Positions 17,553-27,685 of a DNA stretch of 64,000 bases are shown here, one piece after another. The position numbers and the translations under genes are program-made. Position 1 is the stretch's first letter, and each line of letters opens with the position of its first letter. Under the pieces are notes generated by a model that searched no databases, was not told the DNA's origin, and saw nothing but the letters and a program-made list of their open reading frames with translations. Location: the NCBI RefSeq assembly GCF_034263275.1, contig NZ_CP139559.1:2294001-2358000 (forward strand), written 5' to 3'. This DNA comes from Mucilaginibacter sp. cycad4 (lineage in GTDB: Bacteria; Bacteroidota; Bacteroidia; Sphingobacteriales; Sphingobacteriaceae).

Positions 17553-19106
17553 TTACTGCTGTGCGCCTTTACTTATCTTGTTATTTACAATGCGTGTATT
17601 TCCGTCAATATCTTTGGTTCCATTTATATCGGCAGAGATTACATTTCCGGTGTTTTTTGCAGGAGAGCCCGATTGTATATGAAGGTCAGGCGAAGAGGTA
17701 TTCAGCAAAAGTGGGTCCTGCCCGTTTGTTGAACCGGCATCATTACCACAGGCTGCTTTCCAGGCGCTCAACCCGGTATATGGTGCGCCGTTGGTACTGT
17801 TCCAGATCCATTGCGGCGTACCTGTAGTGTAGTATAAATTATTGTCGATAATGTTATTGCTGCCTGTTGTGGTATACTTATGAATAAACACATCAACCGG
17901 CCTTGCATAAACTATGTTATTTTTGATCACGTTATCGTCGCAATGCCCCGTAAGTCTTATCTCCCCTTCAATTTCGCCAAACGCACCCGGTACACGGTCG
18001 TTCTGATATAAGGTATTGTTTACGATGTAACAGTTTTTGGTTCCGCCCGAGGTGTAATTCAAATAATCGCCCATATATATACCTGTGCGATAACAGTTAT
18101 ACACAAAGTTGTTTCGCACAATAGTAGTTCTGGTTGCATACACATTGCTTTCGCTTACCAATCCTATCCCCCTGTCACTATTGTACACCTTGTTTCGTTC
18201 AATAATGGTATTAGCACCGCCGCAAACGTAAATGGAGATAGCGCCATACCTGTCGGAGCCCCAGGTTTCCGGGGTTCTGGTCATGGTATTATGGTGAAAA
18301 ATATTATCACTTATCACACCATTGCGGGCATAGTTGGTAACCACATCTCCTTTGGGGTTTAAACCATCACCACCGGCAACAATTATCCCGATGTTTTCTG
18401 TATCATATACTTTATTATGGCTAAAAACAAAACCGTCAATATTACCGGCCAGCGTTACATTTTCACTTGTACCTGTTTGCGTATCATGCACAGTACAACC
18501 CGTAACAACCAGGTTAGTAATGGCTGTTGTTCCGTTGCCTATTGCCAGGATGGCGTGCCCGCTTCGCCAATCGTTCAGGGATGCATTGTTTTTTATGTTA
18601 TAAATATTGCAGTTCTTAATAGTGATATCGTGCGAATTACCATTGATAGCGATCCCTTCAGGATCGGTATTAAAAGTTGAGCTCGTAAGGTTGCAAATAT
18701 CAAAGCCATCCAATGTTATATACCTTACATTGCTCAGCGTAACCAACGGCACCCAGCCCGAAACAATTATTTTGCTCCCGTCTATCACCGGCTTTTCGCC
18801 GGGATATGCCTTTAAAGTAATTAACTTGTTCATAATGCCCGATTGGGGGAATGTCACTTTATCATAATAAGTACCTCCTCTTACCATTACGGTATCGCCG
18901 GGTATAGCATGGCTCAGGGCTGTGTTGATTGTCAGGAAAGGTGCATTAATTTTACCCGAATTAGCATCGGAGCCATTAACCGATACATAGTAGATATGTG
19001 TATTACCGGCTGAGGGGATTGCATCATTACCCACCGTTTTTTTGCTGCAAGCCATAGCCTGAATGGCAAAAAGATGTATTAATAAGATATTTATATAATG
19101 TTTCAT
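17553..19106 (-). CDS. Right-handed beta-helix lipoprotein (second copy)
   Basis: 517 residues from the ATG at 19106 (MKHYINILLIHLFAIQAMAC). The frame is open further upstream, but only this start gives a lipoprotein signal; the lipobox Cys is residue 20. The domain order matches the downstream copy: THIYYVSVNGSDANSGKINA, GDTVMVRGGTYYDKV, PbH1 repeats, and the shared C-terminal end RIVNNKISKGAQQ versus RIVNKQISKGAYQ. It is therefore a tandem duplication with substantial divergence. As part of the PUL it could cut or bind an acidic glycan, or present it to SusC/D. Confidence 0.85.
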   Translation of the reverse strand: MKHYINILLIHLFAIQAMACSKKTVGNDAIPSAGNTHIYYVSVNGSDANSGKINAPFLTINTALSHAIPGDTVMVRGGTYYDKVTFPQSGIMNKLITLKAYPGEKPVIDGSKIIVSGWVPLVTLSNVRYITLDGFDICNLTSSTFNTDPEGIAINGNSHDITIKNCNIYNIKNNASLNDWRSGHAILAIGNGTTAITNLVVTGCTVHDTQTGTSENVTLAGNIDGFVFSHNKVYDTENIGIIVAGGDGLNPKGDVVTNYARNGVISDNIFHHNTMTRTPETWGSDRYGAISIYVCGGANTIIERNKVYNSDRGIGLVSESNVYATRTTIVRNNFVYNCYRTGIYMGDYLNYTSGGTKNCYIVNNTLYQNDRVPGAFGEIEGEIRLTGHCDDNVIKNNIVYARPVDVFIHKYTTTGSNNIIDNNLYYTTGTPQWIWNSTNGAPYTGLSAWKAACGNDAGSTNGQDPLLLNTSSPDLHIQSGSPAKNTGNVISADINGTKDIDGNTRIVNNKISKGAQQ

Positions 19107-19178
19107 TAAATCTATTCTAAAAATTAACATACCCGCTGTTTGCCGTTCATTAAGTTTATCGGCAATTAAAACCGCGCA

Positions 19179-19221
19179 GTACCTGCCCGTAGCAGAAACA
19201 TGTTTTCTGCTACGGAGTACT
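19179..19221. other. Strong intercistronic hairpin
   Basis: CCGTAGCAGAAA (19187-19198) pairs with TTTCTGCTACGG (19204-19215) around a 5-base loop, and the flanking AGTAC/GTACT can extend it. It lies between the NHL-repeat lipoprotein gene and the beta-helix gene. No T run follows on either strand, so RNA processing or partial termination that sets operon stoichiometry is more likely than full termination. Confidence 0.5.
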
Positions 19222-19331
19222 CTTAAATAAACCAAACAATTATTAACTACTACTCAAATTCCTCCCGGCAATAAAGGGACATTGCCAGGGTTAAAACCAA
19301 ACTGTGATAGTATTTTCAATGCGGCCCCTCA

Positions 19332-20666
19332 TTATTCCGACACTATTTTTCTTATCCGGTTGTTGTTTTTATCCAGAACATACACAGTTCCGTTCTTATC
19401 AACAGCAACACCCGTTGGCGCGCTGAAAAGTGCTGATCCTCCTATGGCATCAGCGTATCCTGCTGTACCGCTGCCTGCAAAGGTGCTTACATCAAAAGTA
19501 TTGGCCTGTATAAAGCGAATGCTTTGGTCGGGGTTATAGCTCCCACCGTCCCAGGTTCCGTTGCCTGCTACATAAATATTACTGCTGTTATCAACCGCGA
19601 TACCCCATGGATACGCAAATTTTGCAGTTGTAGCCGCTCCGTTTAAATAACCGGAAACCCCAAGCTGCCCTGCTATGATACTACCCTTCCAGTCGCCTGC
19701 ATTGAATTTCCTGATAACCTGGTCGCCGTTAACCGATACGTATAAGTTGCCGGCTTTGTCAAATTTGATCCCTGCGGGATAGTTAAGTCCGGATATAACC
19801 TCCTTAGTAGTCCACTGAGCGGATACCTGGTAGATGTTTCCGGGGCTGGAGCAACTGGAGTAATAAACAAAACCTGTTGTTCTGTCGACAGCAACGCTCC
19901 ATGGCGATTGGTTTCCCCAAGCCCAGGTGGTTGCAGTACCATCGGGGCTTATTTTACGGATATCATAATTTCCCGGATCAACGGAATATACATTTCCCTG
20001 GGCATCAACGGCAACATCATAAGGTATGGAGAAATTTGCCGCGCTTCCTTTACCATCCGCGTAACCCGAAACCTGGGGATTACCGGCGAGTGTAGATACA
20101 TTACCGGCCGTATCAATTTTCCTGATACAATGATTTCCCGGATCGGCAACATAAACATTCAGGTTGTCATCAACAGTTACTCCACAGCTTCTGTACCAAT
20201 TCTCGCCGCTAAAATCAAACATGGCATCTGTACCCTGTCCGTTTGCAAAACCGGCCTTGCCCGACCCGGCCAATGTCGTCACCGTACGTGTATACTGATA
20301 ATTAAAAATATCTGTACTGGTGGCGGTTCCGTTTCCTATAGCCACCATAATGTGTCCCGAACCTGCTTTTTTAGGCACCACTACCATCATTTGTTTGGTA
20401 TTGGCACCGATGATCTTCAGTTTAAACCCATTCAGGGTAACTGAAATTTGCGAGGTATCTGTTGAAAAGTTAGTACCGGAAATAAGCACTTCGGTACCGC
20501 CGCCACCCTGTGCGGGAATAAACGTACTGATGCTGACAGGTGATGCAGGATCATGTGCAGGAACTTTTTCTTTTTTACAGCTCATAAAAGCTACCATTAT
20601 AAAAAGCGCCCCGGCAAGCAGGTATTGATTGATACCTTTTGCCAATATATTTATGAATGTTTTCAT
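19332..20666 (-). CDS. IPT/TIG + NHL-repeat lipoprotein
   Basis: 444 residues. A signal segment ends in AFMSC (lipobox) near residue 30. An IPT/TIG immunoglobulin-like domain follows (about 43-125, ISTFIPAQGGGGTEVLISGTNF). NHL/beta-propeller repeats with the recurring pattern T-L-A-G-S-G-x-A-G-F and GVAVDxxxNxYVAD fill the rest to the C-terminus. The propeller usually binds ligands and the TIG domain acts as a spacer. Immediately after susD in a PUL, this is the position of a surface glycan-binding protein. No catalytic motif is visible. Confidence 0.88.
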   Translation of the reverse strand: MKTFINILAKGINQYLLAGALFIMVAFMSCKKEKVPAHDPASPVSISTFIPAQGGGGTEVLISGTNFSTDTSQISVTLNGFKLKIIGANTKQMMVVVPKKAGSGHIMVAIGNGTATSTDIFNYQYTRTVTTLAGSGKAGFANGQGTDAMFDFSGENWYRSCGVTVDDNLNVYVADPGNHCIRKIDTAGNVSTLAGNPQVSGYADGKGSAANFSIPYDVAVDAQGNVYSVDPGNYDIRKISPDGTATTWAWGNQSPWSVAVDRTTGFVYYSSCSSPGNIYQVSAQWTTKEVISGLNYPAGIKFDKAGNLYVSVNGDQVIRKFNAGDWKGSIIAGQLGVSGYLNGAATTAKFAYPWGIAVDNSSNIYVAGNGTWDGGSYNPDQSIRFIQANTFDVSTFAGSGTAGYADAIGGSALFSAPTGVAVDKNGTVYVLDKNNNRIRKIVSE

Positions 20667-20735
20667 TTGAATAATTACGATTTAATTATTTATTTCCAGA
20701 CCTTCTACACCCTCTTGGGCAAATAAGAGCCGGCA

Positions 20736-22571
20736 TTACCAACCCGGGTTTTGTACCAGTGCCCTATCGCGATCTAATTGATACTGCGATATCGGGAACA
20801 GGTACATTTTATTGTTCCACACCCTTTTCTGAAAAAGCGTTTTGTTGTAAAGCCCGGTAAACGCAAATCCCTGGCCCTGATCATCAGCGTTGACATTAAG
20901 GCCATAGATAGTCTGATTTTCATCGGCACCCAGTAACAGCCTTCTTACAAGGGTAAAGTATCTGTCGCTTTCAAAACAAAGTTCGACCTGGCGTTCTCTT
21001 AAAATATATTTCCGCATTAAATCCTTGTTTCCAACAGCTCCCGGATAAACAGTTTCTATACCGGGCAAGCCCGCTCTTGTCCTGATCTGATCAAGATAAA
21101 GCACGATATTAGAGTTAGCGGGATCATATTCATTCAAGGCCTCCACATAATCCAGCAAGATCTCGGCATATCTCATAAGTATAAAAGGCCTGTAATTGGT
21201 AGCATCCTGCCTTATATTATCGGCAGGACTTACGTTTTTCAATACATCATATCCGGTAATATTATTACTTGCACCACTGGCTTTTGCGCCGGCTTTACCG
21301 TTATAATAAAACTCAACCCGGCCTGTTCCGTCGATATTGGCATCTGATGAATAATAGTTTTTATCATCAACAGTTGGCGCTGGCAATACCGGCCGGCCAT
21401 TATACTGGATATAGGCGTAAAACCTGGGTTCGCGGTTGGCATACATGTTCCATTGCCCTTTGCTGTGCTCCCAATATTTTGTGCCGTTACTTTGAGCAAA
21501 ACTGGTAGCTGTATATCCCGAAAGCGGGTCATCAATGGTGCGGCCATTATTCATATAAAACGCATCCACAACATTTTGGGTGGCATTGTACATGCTATAT
21601 CCTCCCGGCCCCGGCGATACACATTTGGTATATCCCCAATAACTCCAGGAGTTTCTTGAAAAGATGATCTCATTGTTCCAGTTTGTTAAGAAAAGGTCCC
21701 TGACAGAGAGGTAAGGATCAAACTGGGTTCCGCCATTATCAAGGTTTGTAAATAGCTTGTATGCACTCAAATCAATAACAGCCTTGGCTGCGTCGGCGGC
21801 TATTTTCCATTTGCCGGCATCAAATGCTGTAGGCGCCAGTGGGGTACCATCCTGATTTTTAAAAGAGGCAAATGATGGGTTACCGTTCCATAGCGGGCTT
21901 GCTGCCAGCAATGCCAGCTGAGCTTTTACTGCCAGGCACGCGCCTTTTGTTGGACGGCCATAGTTGCTGGTTGAAGGCCACTGGGCAGGTAAGCCCGAAG
22001 CTGCCTGATCCATCAGTTGATTAACGTAATCCTTGCATTCGTCAAAAGATGCTCTCGGGTACTTATTGAAGTCGTCATTTAAGCTTAACGCTTCTGTTAT
22101 TTTAACAACAGGACCATATTGTTTCATTAACTGCCAGTAAAACCATCCGCGCAAAAAACGGGCTTCGGCTTTATATTGATTTTTTAAGCTGACACTCAAT
22201 TGGGTAGCCGGAACCTTGTCAATATTGGCTTCAAAAATAAAGGACGACCGGATGCCGGTATAATACGTGCCCCAATAATCAAAATAAGCATTTACAGGGC
22301 TCCAATTGCCAACAACCATTTGCCTTACATTGGTGCCCGGAATGGATACGGACGACTCGTCACTTGCTCCCATTGCGCTATAATCCCCCCCGTCGGTTTC
22401 TACAATAGAACCGTAAATATTATACAGATAAGATTCGGCATTAGCCCTGGTGCTCCAGATCAGATCTGATGTCAGCAGGTTATCAGGTTTTTTATTAAGG
22501 TAATTACAGGACGATAAACAGGCACTCAGGAAGCATATCCCAACTACCATTATTAGTATGTTTTTTTTCAT
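20736..22571 (-). CDS. SusD/RagB-family nutrient-binding lipoprotein
   Basis: 611 residues from the ATG at 22571, which starts MKKNILIMVVGICFLSAC. The hydrophobic run ends at LSSC, the lipidated cysteine. The family marks are RGWFYWQLMKQYGPVV (SusD N-terminal TPR-like part), RPTKGACLAVKAQLAL, and the C-terminal RPFILMRYAEILLDYVEALNE and LRERQVELCFESDRYF. SusD sits on the outer face of SusC and captures oligosaccharides for import. It begins 46 bases after the SusC stop and belongs to the same operon. Confidence 0.95.
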   Translation of the reverse strand: MKKNILIMVVGICFLSACLSSCNYLNKKPDNLLTSDLIWSTRANAESYLYNIYGSIVETDGGDYSAMGASDESSVSIPGTNVRQMVVGNWSPVNAYFDYWGTYYTGIRSSFIFEANIDKVPATQLSVSLKNQYKAEARFLRGWFYWQLMKQYGPVVKITEALSLNDDFNKYPRASFDECKDYVNQLMDQAASGLPAQWPSTSNYGRPTKGACLAVKAQLALLAASPLWNGNPSFASFKNQDGTPLAPTAFDAGKWKIAADAAKAVIDLSAYKLFTNLDNGGTQFDPYLSVRDLFLTNWNNEIIFSRNSWSYWGYTKCVSPGPGGYSMYNATQNVVDAFYMNNGRTIDDPLSGYTATSFAQSNGTKYWEHSKGQWNMYANREPRFYAYIQYNGRPVLPAPTVDDKNYYSSDANIDGTGRVEFYYNGKAGAKASGASNNITGYDVLKNVSPADNIRQDATNYRPFILMRYAEILLDYVEALNEYDPANSNIVLYLDQIRTRAGLPGIETVYPGAVGNKDLMRKYILRERQVELCFESDRYFTLVRRLLLGADENQTIYGLNVNADDQGQGFAFTGLYNKTLFQKRVWNNKMYLFPISQYQLDRDRALVQNPGW

Positions 22572-22617
22572 TTGGCACACTTTAAATTCTTTTGAAACTG
22601 ATTTAAATTCACGATTT

Positions 22618-25600
22618 CTATAACGCAACCCTTAATCCCAAGGCAAGTATTCGTACCGGTGGATAGCCTGCGCCGTTAGAGCCAAGTTCAGGGTCCCAAA
22701 GTTTGAATTTGGAGAAGGTTAACAGGTTTTGCCCCGTTAAATAAAGGTAAACTGAGTTTATACCCGCCTGGGTAAGAAACAGGGGCTTATAAGTATAACC
22801 CAATGTGGCCTGCTTTAAACGAACAAAACTCGCATCTTTTGACCACCATGTGCTCGGCTGATAATTATTACTGTTTTGATTAGCAATACCTAAACGTGGA
22901 TAGTATACATTCTGACTCGGGTTATCAACTGTCCACCTGTTTTCAAGGATCGCAAGCATACCCGACGGGTAAGTGCCCATGCCTGTAAACGGTACAATAC
23001 CCGCGCCGCCTGCACCCGCACCGGTTATAGAAGAACCGTTTGCCATGATAATTACATTACCGGTTCCCTGGAAGAAAAGAGAAAGATCAAACTTTTTATA
23101 ACCAACCGTAAACCCTGCGCCATACAATATAGTAGGTATGTCGGATTTACCTGTATAAACCTTGTCATAGCTGTTGATCACGCCGTCGCCGTTTACATCT
23201 TTGTACTTGATATCGCCGGGCCTTAACACAGCGCCAAACTGGGTAGGGCTTTTATCAACATCTTCCTGCGAGGTAAATAACCCTTCCGCAACGTACATCA
23301 GGTTATCACCGTACTTGCGGCCTGTTGACTGTTGATAAGCATACAGCTGTTTAGGTTCGTCCTGCTGTACTATTTTATTATTGTTATAAGTGAAATTACC
23401 ATAAAGACGCAAGCCCACCTTGCCTATATTATCATTATATTCAATGTTACCCTCAACACCATGGTTATTCATTTCGCCCAAATTGGCAAATACAACCCCG
23501 CTTACACCCAGTATCCCTGATAATGAGCTTCGCTGAACTAAAATATTTGTCCGCCTCTCTTTATAGGCATCAATAGTAATATTCAGCTTATTAAACAGCC
23601 CTATTTCCAGGCCAATATTATCTTTCCTGGCTTTTTCCCATGTCAGGTTCTCAACACCTATAACAGTTTCTTTAGTACCGCCATATATGGTTCCGTTAAG
23701 GCCTAAACCCACGGAGCCGCCACTGCCATACTGGTTGATATAAGGAAACCTGGTGATTTGATAGTTTGAGCCAATCTGGTCATTACCTACAAGACCATGA
23801 GAACCTCTTATTTTAAGCAGGTTAAACGTTTTTGAAAAACCCTTGAAAAAAGGCTCCCTTGAAATTACCCAACCAGCAGAAACAGCAGGAAAAAAACCAA
23901 ATTTTTTGCCCGGCTCAAAGTTTTCCGAACCGGTATAACCGGCATCAAATTCAAGCAAATACCTATCGGCATATGTATACGTTGCCCTGCCGGCCAAACT
24001 TTGGTTGTTATAAGGAATAGAGTTTATAACACTACCTGCTGTACTCTGCACCCTTGACCTCATGTTGTACAAAAACAACCCGCCAACATGATGTTTGCCG
24101 AAAGACTGATCATAATTAATATTGCTTTCCAGGTACATGGTTTTTTCGGCAGATGAATACTGGGTATAACCCAAAAATTGGCTTCCATATCTCGACTGAC
24201 CTAATACCAGGTTACCCTGCGGGTCTCTTGAAGTTGCTAAGTAAAGATCATTGGTGCCTGTTCTGCCATTGTCATTTTCGCTGTATGAGTCGAACGAAAA
24301 CCTGGCCATAGCGCTTAGTCCGCTGGTAATAGCATCCAGTTTCTGGTTAAGGGAAAAAACAGACTGGATGGTAGGGCGAAACTCGCTGTTGTAACCTGAG
24401 TTTTGGATATCATTTACCGGATTGGAGCCGCCATTGTTATAAGGGCCCGCCCATTTACCATCCGGATATCTTATCGGGAATGCATTGGGTGGGGTTAAGT
24501 ACGATTCATACCAGATATTTCCTGCCGAAATGCCGGGATAGCGGCTGCTCACCAGCATCGCGTCCAGGTTCATGGTCAATAAAGTAGTTTTGGTGATATC
24601 GATATCAAGATTTGACCTGAAATCGTAACGCTTAAAATTAAGGTTGGGATTGTAGCCGTTTTGTTTGGTTACTTTATAACTCCCTTCCTGGTCATAAAAA
24701 GAAGCGGAAACATAATATCTTACCGTTGAAGCACCGCCGGTAACATTTAAGTTTGTATTATAGCCGGGGGCCCAATTTTTATATACAGACTTTATCCAGT
24801 TAACATTTGGATAAAGGTATGGGTCCAGTCCGCTCGCTGTTTTCTGGATAGTTTCTTCAGAATATGCAGCCGGGTTACCGTCATTTGTAGTTGCCTCGTT
24901 ATGTAGCCTCATCCATGACACGGCATCCAGCATTTTAGGCGTTCGGGTAAGGCCCGACATGGATGTTTCCGTTTTAAAGGAGATCTTCGGCTTGCCGGCG
25001 ACACCTTTTTTTGTGTTGATGATCAAAACCCCGTTGGCACCCTTGGCACCGTACACAGCAGTTGATGATGCATCTTTTAACAAGGAAATACTTTGAATGT
25101 CCTCCGGGTCGATGTTATTATAAGCCCCTCCATAGGTACTGTTTACGTCATCGCGCTGTACCCCGTCTATAATAATAAGCGGGTTTGAATTACCTGTAAA
25201 GGTACCAATGCCCCTGATGGTAAATGACGCGTTATCATAACCAGGCTCCCCGCTTCTTTGCATCGATATAACCCCGGCTACCTTTCCGGCCAGTGCATTA
25301 GACAGAGAGCGGTTTGGAGTTGTTATATCGGCTACATTCACCGTTGTAACAGCACCAGTTATCGTCAACTTCTTTTGTTTACCATAGCCTACTACCACTA
25401 CTTCATTTATGCCCTTAGTATCATCAAGTAGCTGAACCGTCAGGAAAGATGTTGCTCCGGTAACTGTAATTTCTTTGGCAATGAAACCGGCAAATGAAAT
25501 AACAAGGGTGCTGTTATTATTAGCTTCAATAGTAAACCGCCCCTGGTTATCAGTTATTACCCCCTTATCAGTCCCCTTGATACGCACACTTGCGCCGGGT

Positions 25601-26037
25601 AAAGTAACGCCCTTTGAATCAGTGACAACACCCGAAACTTTGATAACAGGCACAGCCTCAACGGGTGGCTTAACAGGCGCAGGTTTAGGTTTTATAATTA
25701 TTGTTTTATCATCTATGCTATAAATAAAGGGCTGACCCGAAAGTGCCAGTTTCAACACTTCTTCCAATTCAGTATTCTGCACATTGATACTAACCGGATT
25801 AGCCTCTTTAATCAGCTTTGAATTATAAAAAAAATCGTAACCGCTTTGTTTTCTGATCTCTTTCAGAACTTTTTCTAACGGAGCATCTTTTTCTGACAAT
25901 GTAATTTTTTGTGCATAGCTTTTTGCACTTACCTGCAGTATCGTTGCCACTAACAAGATGATCGATAATTTCATGATCAACAACGCTTTATTTTTTATAC
26001 GGGGTGGTGTGTATAAACTTATTTCATAACATTTCAT
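22618..26037 (-). CDS. SusC/RagA-family TonB-dependent transporter with STN domain
   Basis: 1139 residues. Signal region about 20-43 (IILLVATILQVSAKSYAQ); secretin/TonB short N-terminal domain (STN) about 48-120 (KITLSEKDAPLEKVLKEIRK); a proline-rich linker; carboxypeptidase-like domain about 133-215; TonB-dependent plug with the SusC mark LSNALAGKVAGV about 245; outer-membrane barrel to the C-terminus. It imports glycan fragments across the outer membrane together with SusD. The STN domain is the part that signals to a FecR anti-sigma factor, and fecR and fecI homologues lie directly upstream, so expression is probably triggered when substrate binds the transporter. Confidence 0.95.
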   Translation of the reverse strand: MKCYEISLYTPPRIKNKALLIMKLSIILLVATILQVSAKSYAQKITLSEKDAPLEKVLKEIRKQSGYDFFYNSKLIKEANPVSINVQNTELEEVLKLALSGQPFIYSIDDKTIIIKPKPAPVKPPVEAVPVIKVSGVVTDSKGVTLPGASVRIKGTDKGVITDNQGRFTIEANNNSTLVISFAGFIAKEITVTGATSFLTVQLLDDTKGINEVVVVGYGKQKKLTITGAVTTVNVADITTPNRSLSNALAGKVAGVISMQRSGEPGYDNASFTIRGIGTFTGNSNPLIIIDGVQRDDVNSTYGGAYNNIDPEDIQSISLLKDASSTAVYGAKGANGVLIINTKKGVAGKPKISFKTETSMSGLTRTPKMLDAVSWMRLHNEATTNDGNPAAYSEETIQKTASGLDPYLYPNVNWIKSVYKNWAPGYNTNLNVTGGASTVRYYVSASFYDQEGSYKVTKQNGYNPNLNFKRYDFRSNLDIDITKTTLLTMNLDAMLVSSRYPGISAGNIWYESYLTPPNAFPIRYPDGKWAGPYNNGGSNPVNDIQNSGYNSEFRPTIQSVFSLNQKLDAITSGLSAMARFSFDSYSENDNGRTGTNDLYLATSRDPQGNLVLGQSRYGSQFLGYTQYSSAEKTMYLESNINYDQSFGKHHVGGLFLYNMRSRVQSTAGSVINSIPYNNQSLAGRATYTYADRYLLEFDAGYTGSENFEPGKKFGFFPAVSAGWVISREPFFKGFSKTFNLLKIRGSHGLVGNDQIGSNYQITRFPYINQYGSGGSVGLGLNGTIYGGTKETVIGVENLTWEKARKDNIGLEIGLFNKLNITIDAYKERRTNILVQRSSLSGILGVSGVVFANLGEMNNHGVEGNIEYNDNIGKVGLRLYGNFTYNNNKIVQQDEPKQLYAYQQSTGRKYGDNLMYVAEGLFTSQEDVDKSPTQFGAVLRPGDIKYKDVNGDGVINSYDKVYTGKSDIPTILYGAGFTVGYKKFDLSLFFQGTGNVIIMANGSSITGAGAGGAGIVPFTGMGTYPSGMLAILENRWTVDNPSQNVYYPRLGIANQNSNNYQPSTWWSKDASFVRLKQATLGYTYKPLFLTQAGINSVYLYLTGQNLLTFSKFKLWDPELGSNGAGYPPVRILALGLRVAL

Positions 26038-26111
26038 ACATTTGAACTTGTTTTGGGTTTAAGGTGTAATTGGACTACGAATTTAATTTCATGGTAAGCC
26101 CTAACTCTCCG

Positions 26112-26137
26112 GCCGGAAGTGTTCCACCACTTCCGGC
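26112..26137. other. Hairpin between fecR and susC
   Basis: GCCGGAAGTG (26112-26121) and CACTTCCGGC (26128-26137) form a 10-bp GC-rich stem with a 6-base loop. It lies in the 133-bp gap between the FecR stop and the SusC start. On the plus strand it is followed by TTTCCTTTT, on the minus strand by no T run. It may terminate antisense transcription or protect the susC mRNA. Confidence 0.45.
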
Positions 26138-26170
26138 TTTCCTTTTAGGTTACCTTATGCTGGGTAGTGA

Positions 26171-27352
26171 TCACGGCATAATGATAACCCTCCTTCCTTC
26201 GATCCTGGTTTTTACGTTTCCTGTCTGTTCAATTATCTTCAATGCCTGCGCCAGGTCTTTTGAACGCGACACCATCCCCCCAAATCTTAAATTATCCACG
26301 TTGCCCTGATATACAACCTCAACATTATACCAGCGGGCAAACTTGTTCATGATGCTTTTCAAATCTTCGTCGATAAAAAGGAAATAGCCATTTTTCCACG
26401 CTACAACCTCTTCGGTATCAACCGACTGCACCAAAATGGAGTTATTTGCGTAATTGATATCAGATTGCTGACCCGGTTTCAGTAATTTGGATTGATTGGC
26501 CTTGAGTGCTGATACTTTAACCGAGCCTTCTAATAAAGTAGTTTTAACAGAGGTTTCGTCGGTATAGGAACTGATATTAAAGTGCGTGCCCAAAACCTCA
26601 ACCTCCTGGTTGTTACTGATTACCTTAAATGGCTTATGCGCATTTTTTGCAACCTCAAAGTAGGCTTCTCCCGCTAATTCAACCCGGCGTACTTTACCGT
26701 CAAAATTTGTAGGATACTTGAGTGAAGAACTGGCATTTAACCAAACCTTAGTACCATCCGGTAAATCAACCTGGTATTGCCCCCCTTTTGGGGTTTCAAT
26801 AGTATTATATTCGGGCAAACCCGGAGCAGTTGCATGGGATGCAGAATTTACTGCCGTATAAACCAACTGACCATTTGCCGCCTTGGATACTTTTGTGCCC
26901 GATTGTTTGGCTAATTCGCCGGATGCGGCGTCATCAAGGGTTATTTTTGAACCATCAGCTAAAGTCAGCAATGCTTTATTCCCCCCCGGGGCAATACTGT
27001 GCTTATTTACTGGTTGAGTGTTATTTTTAGCGATAAAATATGAGCTGTTACGCTTCATGTAAAAAACCAATAAAGCCGACGCAATCAGCAACGTTGCAAT
27101 AGACGCCGCCACAAACCATCTTCTCAGAAAAATAACTTTTTTCGATGCAGATTCACGGTTTTTTATCTCCGATAGTACCTTGCTGTACAGCTCATTTTTA
27201 GTTACATTTTCATTGCCCATTTCAAGCTCGTCCCATTGCAGCTTGTTTTTTTGGAGTGCATCATAATAGCTTAACAAACGGGCCTCCTCTTCGGGAGTAG
27301 CCTGGTTTGTTAAGTATTTGTTTATTAAGTTTATTAGTGTTTCTTTTTCCAT
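26171..27352 (-). CDS. FecR-type anti-sigma factor
   Basis: 393 residues from the ATG at 27352 (MEKETLINLINKYLTNQAT); the frame runs 16 codons further upstream but without a good start. A cytoplasmic sigma-binding part is followed by one membrane helix (about residues 90-110, WFVAASIATLLIASALLVFYM). The periplasmic FecR domain contains TPKGGQYQVDLPDGTKVWLN and RRVELAGEAYFEVAKN, and a C-terminal DUF4974/STN-like domain follows. It would hold the adjacent ECF sigma factor until the STN domain of SusC signals. It stands directly upstream of susC. Confidence 0.94.
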   Translation of the reverse strand: MEKETLINLINKYLTNQATPEEEARLLSYYDALQKNKLQWDELEMGNENVTKNELYSKVLSEIKNRESASKKVIFLRRWFVAASIATLLIASALLVFYMKRNSSYFIAKNNTQPVNKHSIAPGGNKALLTLADGSKITLDDAASGELAKQSGTKVSKAANGQLVYTAVNSASHATAPGLPEYNTIETPKGGQYQVDLPDGTKVWLNASSSLKYPTNFDGKVRRVELAGEAYFEVAKNAHKPFKVISNNQEVEVLGTHFNISSYTDETSVKTTLLEGSVKVSALKANQSKLLKPGQQSDINYANNSILVQSVDTEEVVAWKNGYFLFIDEDLKSIMNKFARWYNVEVVYQGNVDNLRFGGMVSRSKDLAQALKIIEQTGNVKTRIEGRRVIIMP

Positions 27353-27685
27353 TTGGGTAGTTATTGTATGTAAGTAACGCGGAACAGGCCCTACCCCCAA
27401 AGAATTTTAAAATATTTCTATATCATTAAGCAATTATTAAATTTTCAGTAATTGAACCGGGATATTCAGATTTGATTAGATGAAGCAACACACTTTTTCC
27501 ATTCAAAAAAGCGCCATCTATAAGCGTTAAAAGAACGTATTAGGGACGTTGTTGAGACAGGCCACAGAGAATCGATGGGGAAAATTACAATGCTCCTGTC
27601 TTAGGTTTCAAGCAGCTTTGCAACACTTACATAATAACATTTTTAAAACTACAAGTAAAGAAAAGAGTGCAAATCGCTTACGCAC
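27353..27685. other. 333-bp gap between sigma and anti-sigma genes
   Basis: No gene, no strong hairpin and no recognised operator were seen. The stretch is AT-rich and probably carries the promoter for the fecR-susC operon, perhaps one used by the adjacent ECF sigma factor. Confidence 0.35.
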
